This document shows positions 60,926 to 64,000 of a DNA stretch of 64,000 nt, in pieces. The first letter of the stretch is position 1, and each line of letters opens with the position of its first letter. Position numbers and translations under genes: made by a program. The notes under the pieces were generated by a model. That model worked only from the letters and a program-made list of their open reading frames with translations, was not told the origin of the DNA and ran no database searches. Source of the stretch: Candidatus Geothermocultor quzhuomuensis (GTDB lineage Bacteria; Actinomycetota; Aquicultoria; Geothermocultorales; Geothermocultoraceae); assembly GCA_015711795.1 (NCBI GenBank), contig JACVJC010000008.1:1-64000 (forward strand), written 5' to 3'.

Positions 60926-63339
60926 TGTTAATAAAAAAGGTGATTCTTCCTATCAAAGGAATGCATTGCGCTAGCTGTGCCATGGCCATTGAAAAAGGTC
61001 TTTATAAATTGCCAGGAGTCAAAGGGGCAACCGTTAACTTTGCCACTGAGAGAGCAACGGTTGAGTATGACCCTGAGCAGGTTGATTTGAGAGAAATCGA
61101 AGAAGCAGTGGCTAAGTTAGGATATAAAGTTATTAAGGAAGAAACTCAAAAGTTAGAACTAAGAGTGCTAGGAATGGCATCACCTCACTGTGCAGGTGTT
61201 GTTTCTAAAGCAGTTAGAAGTTTAAGGGGAATTAATGAAATTGATGTCAATTATGCTAATGAAAAAGCGGTGATTAAATTTGACCCTGAGCAAGTTAGCC
61301 AAGATCAAATTAAAAAAGTTATTGAAGAAGCAGGTTATAAGCCACTTGAAATAGAAAGGGAAACCCTGGGTGAAACTGATAAGGAAAAAGAAGCGAGAGA
61401 AAGAGAAATCCACCGCTTAAAATTCCTCTTTATTTTTAGTTTAGCTTTATCCCTTCCCATTTTAATTATCAGTATGTTCCTGGGAGAATTTCCTGGAAAA
61501 AATCTTCTTCTCTTTTTTCTCACAACACCTGTCCAATTAGTTGGAGGTTATCGATTTTATAAAGGTTCAATTGGCTCACTGAGGTATAAAGCAGCTAATA
61601 TGGATGTCTTAATTGCTTTGGGTACTTCAGCTGCTTACGTTTACAGTGTGGCAGCGACTTTTTTCATTCGTGGAGCAGTTTACTATGAAACAGCAGCTTT
61701 AGTCATCACTTTCATCTTGCTTGGCAAGTTATTAGAAGCAAGAGCTAAAGGTAAAGCTTCTGAAGCCATAAAAAAACTTCTCGGACTTGCCCCCAAAACG
61801 GCTCATGTCATCCAAAATGGTGAGGAGGTAGAGATTTTAGCTGAAGAGGTTCAAGTCGGTGATATTGTTCTTGTTAGACCTGGTGAAAAAATTCCGGTTG
61901 ATGGCAAAATCACAGAAGGTTATACAACTATCGATGAATCAATGGTTACAGGGGAGAGTATCCCTGTTGAGAAAAAGGTGGGCGATGAAGTTATTGGGGC
62001 AACCATTAACAAACATGGTTTTTTCAAATTTGAAGCAACTAGAGTGGGTAAGGATACCGTTCTTTCCCAAATCGTTAAATTAGTTGAGGAAGCACAAGGC
62101 TCCAAGGCTCCCATCCAGCGGTTAGCTGATGTGGTTTCAAATTACTTTGTCCAGGCAGTTGTTCTTATCGCTGCCCTTACCTTTATCATCTGGTATTTTA
62201 TTCTTAACGCCACTTTTGTTTTTGCTTTAACAGCAATGACAGCTGTTTTAGTTATTGCTTGCCCTTGTGCTCTTGGCTTAGCTACTCCTACTGCCATAAT
62301 TGTTGGTACAGGTAAGGGAGCTGAGAATGGTATTCTTATCAAAAGCGGTGAAGCTTTGGAAAGAGCGAGCAAGCTTGATACTATTATCTTTGATAAAACA
62401 GGAACATTGACTAAAGGTGAACCTGAAGTAACTGATATTATCCCCCTTAACCAAAACACTTATAAGCAAATTCTTGAGTTAGCTGCCATTGCTGAAAGGG
62501 GCTCGGAGCACCCACTTGCGGAAGCAATTTTAAAAAAAGCAAAAGAAAAGGGGATTAAAATTGCTGATGCCCAAAGTTTTGAAGCTCTTTCAGGTTATGG
62601 TGTTAAGGTTAAATTTAAAGGGAAAAGAATTCTTTTGGGAAACCGCAAATTAATTAGGGATAAAGGTCTTTCCACTGAAGAAATTGAAGAGAAAATTCGC
62701 TCGCTTGAAAATGAGGGAAAAACTGTAATTATTTTAGCTTCTGACCATGAAGTTTCTGGTCTCATTGCCGTAGCTGATGCTTTAAAGGAAAACTCGAAAG
62801 AAGCAGTTGAAACCCTTAAGAGGATGGGACTAAAAATCAGCTTGATTACTGGAGATAACCTGAGAACAAGCAGGGCAATTGGGCGTGAAGTTGGCATTGA
62901 TCAAGTTTTAGCTGAAGTTCCTCCCCAAGATAAAGCCAATAAAATTAAAGAATTACAGCAAAAAGGGAGAGTCGTTGCTATGGTAGGTGATGGAATTAAT
63001 GATGCTCCTGCTTTAGCTCAGGCTGACATTGGAATTGCTTTGGGTAGTGGAACAGATATTGCTATTGAAAGTGGCCATATTGTTCTGGTCAAAGATGATT
63101 TGAGAGACGTAGTCGCTTCAATTAAGTTAAGTCGTGTGACTATGAGAAAAATTAAGCAAAATCTCTTTTGGGCTTTCTTTTACAACACGGCAGGTATTCC
63201 CATTGCTGCTGGTCTTCTTTACCCTTTCTTTGGTCTCCTTTTGCGCCCTGAATTTGCTGCTTTAGCGATGGCTTTGAGTTCAGTATCAGTGGTCTCAAAT
63301 TCACTCCTCTTGAAGAAATTTAAGCTATCATTAAAGTGA
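60925..63339 (+). CDS. copA: CopA, copper-exporting P1B-type ATPase
   Basis: An 804-residue pump. The first HMA domain has GMHCASC (Cys15, Cys18). The second HMA domain has GMASPHC, where the first metal Cys is replaced by Ser86, leaving only Cys89. The core has the TGES loop in [12 protein letters not shown], the membrane metal motif CPC ([15 protein letters not shown]), the phosphorylation motif [18 protein letters not shown] and [16 protein letters not shown]. The C-terminal membrane pair ends [10 protein letters not shown]. It exports Cu(I) from the cytoplasm. It overlaps the rseC-like gene by one base. Confidence 0.97.
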   Translation: MLIKKVILPIKGMHCASCAMAIEKGLYKLPGVKGATVNFATERATVEYDPEQVDLREIEEAVAKLGYKVIKEETQKLELRVLGMASPHCAGVVSKAVRSLRGINEIDVNYANEKAVIKFDPEQVSQDQIKKVIEEAGYKPLEIERETLGETDKEKEAREREIHRLKFLFIFSLALSLPILIISMFLGEFPGKNLLLFFLTTPVQLVGGYRFYKGSIGSLRYKAANMDVLIALGTSAAYVYSVAATFFIRGAVYYETAALVITFILLGKLLEARAKGKASEAIKKLLGLAPKTAHVIQNGEEVEILAEEVQVGDIVLVRPGEKIPVDGKITEGYTTIDESMVTGESIPVEKKVGDEVIGATINKHGFFKFEATRVGKDTVLSQIVKLVEEAQGSKAPIQRLADVVSNYFVQAVVLIAALTFIIWYFILNATFVFALTAMTAVLVIACPCALGLATPTAIIVGTGKGAENGILIKSGEALERASKLDTIIFDKTGTLTKGEPEVTDIIPLNQNTYKQILELAAIAERGSEHPLAEAILKKAKEKGIKIADAQSFEALSGYGVKVKFKGKRILLGNRKLIRDKGLSTEEIEEKIRSLENEGKTVIILASDHEVSGLIAVADALKENSKEAVETLKRMGLKISLITGDNLRTSRAIGREVGIDQVLAEVPPQDKANKIKELQQKGRVVAMVGDGINDAPALAQADIGIALGSGTDIAIESGHIVLVKDDLRDVVASIKLSRVTMRKIKQNLFWAFFYNTAGIPIAAGLLYPFFGLLLRPEFAALAMALSSVSVVSNSLLLKKFKLSLK

Positions 63340-63530
63340 AGGGTAAGACTTTCACCCTGACTTTCTTTCAAGGAAAGAGAGAAAACTCTTTCTCTTCCTT
63401 TCGGGAAAAGATGAGGGGGAGTAAAGATAAGGATTTCATAATTTATCCTCCCCTACCTGTGAAGGGAGTAAGGAGGAAGTAAAAACTCAAAAATGAATCC
63501 AAAAAAATAAGTTTGAGTTAAAACTAAGGT
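63340..63530. other. Gap after copA with an A/G-C/T hairpin
   Basis: GGAAAGAGAGAAA and TTTCTCTTCCTTTC (63376-63404) form an imperfect stem without a T run. It may weakly terminate transcription between convergent copA and the receiver gene. Nothing else is seen. Confidence 0.3.
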
Positions 63531-63926
63531 TTACGAAACTGGGGCTTTCCTAGGTAAGGTTTTGTAAGCTTCCTTAATTCTTTTATAAATCTCGTTAATT
63601 CCAGCTTCTTTATAAATTAAGCCATGTGCTTTGATTTTTTTAATATCTTCTAAACTTATTGTTTCCTTATGAATAGTTAAAAAAATTATAGCTACTTCAG
63701 GGTATTTCTCATTAATAATCTTAGCAGCTTGGATGCCATCCATTTGAGGCATTTGAATATCCATTAAAACGACATCAGGGCGCTTTAGCTTAACCTTTTT
63801 TATTGCCTCTTTTCCATCTTTAGCCATACCAGCAACTTGAATTTCTGGGAAAATATCAAATGCAGCTTTTAAGCTCTCCCTAATGATAGGATAGTCATCA
63901 GCGATAAGAACCTTAATCTTCTCCAT
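63531..63926 (-). CDS. Receiver-only response regulator (NarL-type receiver)
   Basis: A 131-residue receiver: LIADDYPIIRESLKAAF, phospho-Asp in VVLMDIQMPQMDGIQA, Thr in FLTIH and Lys in GLIYKEAG. It closely resembles the receiver at 59645-60022, and like it has no output domain. It is not adjacent to a kinase gene in the window, but two HisKA_3 kinases are encoded within 10 kb. Its promoter region runs to the right edge of the window. Confidence 0.9.
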   Translation of the reverse strand: MEKIKVLIADDYPIIRESLKAAFDIFPEIQVAGMAKDGKEAIKKVKLKRPDVVLMDIQMPQMDGIQAAKIINEKYPEVAIIFLTIHKETISLEDIKKIKAHGLIYKEAGINEIYKRIKEAYKTLPRKAPVS

Positions 63927-64000
63927 TTTTATTTTGTAATTTTATATTTTGTTTACAATATATATCGACATTTTTTTGAAAAACTTTACTCTTTTTGGCA

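Noticed and set aside
63376-63404. Intrinsic terminator after copA
   Set aside because: The stem is imperfect A/G-T/C with no following T run, so it was listed only as part of the gap.

Overview
The window is an AT-rich bacterial chromosome segment that spans the replication origin. The order mnmG-mnmE-jag-yidC-yidD-rnpA-rpmH // dnaA-dnaN-recF-dciA-gyrB-gyrA, a perfect Spo0J/ParB-type parS palindrome between mnmG and mnmE, the short YidC paired with Jag, strong Shine-Dalgarno sequences and many TTG/GTG starts suggest an uncultured deep-branching Gram-positive-type (Terrabacteria) lineage. Archease/RtcB, a ferredoxin-fused sulfite reductase and the [4Fe-4S] type of APS reductase point to an anaerobe-like lifestyle. 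The phylum cannot be fixed from the sequence alone.

Layout. 1-4.8 kb: origin-proximal genes on the minus strand. 4.8-14.8 kb: rpmH/dnaA intergenic region with DnaA boxes, a GHKL-ATPase/winged-helix gene overlapping dnaA, then dnaA, dnaN, recF, dciA, gyrB and gyrA. 14.9-20.6 kb: archease, RtcB RNA ligase, a small EF-Tu-domain-2 protein, two envelope proteins and a beta-CASP nuclease. 20.7-28.4 kb: an accessory graveyard with a cytochrome c lipoprotein, a frameshifted HTH/PIN pair, an intact-looking MntA/HepT pair, a decayed two-methyltransferase restriction-modification system, HicA, AbiEii and MJ0570-family remnants, and a decayed Phd-like/Doc pair. 28.4-40.2 kb: a winged-helix regulator, a small anchored protein and a 3361-residue surface protein (zinc phospholipase C-like head, 21 propeller blades, Ig-like repeats, C-terminal membrane anchor), plus a degenerate second copy of the start of this locus at 27.06-27.43 kb. 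40.6-43.8 kb: DsrE-like protein, endonuclease V, ArsP-like permease and an ArsR repressor.

44.05-53.0 kb is the most coherent unit. A likely operon encodes siroheme sulfite reductase, TusA, APS reductase, ATP sulfurylase, a TauE-family permease, a JAMM peptidase, a ThiS-cysteine synthase fusion, a threonine-synthase-like enzyme, a MoaD/CysO-like carrier, a MoeB/ThiF activating enzyme, a NIL-domain protein and LarE. It reads as sulfate to sulfide reduction coupled to protein-thiocarboxylate amino-acid synthesis. Neither sulfur carrier ends in a free Gly-Gly, so the JAMM peptidase may mature both. This is the best candidate for an undescribed variant system.

53.3-64 kb: signalling (REC-GAF-HD-GYP protein, two NarX-like kinases, two REC-only regulators), CcdA, and a copper operon csoR-rseC-copA in which csoR lacks a normal start codon.

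Caution: several accessory genes carry one-base losses in homopolymers as well as true nonsense codons. Decay is the simplest reading, but assembly error cannot be excluded for the single-base cases.
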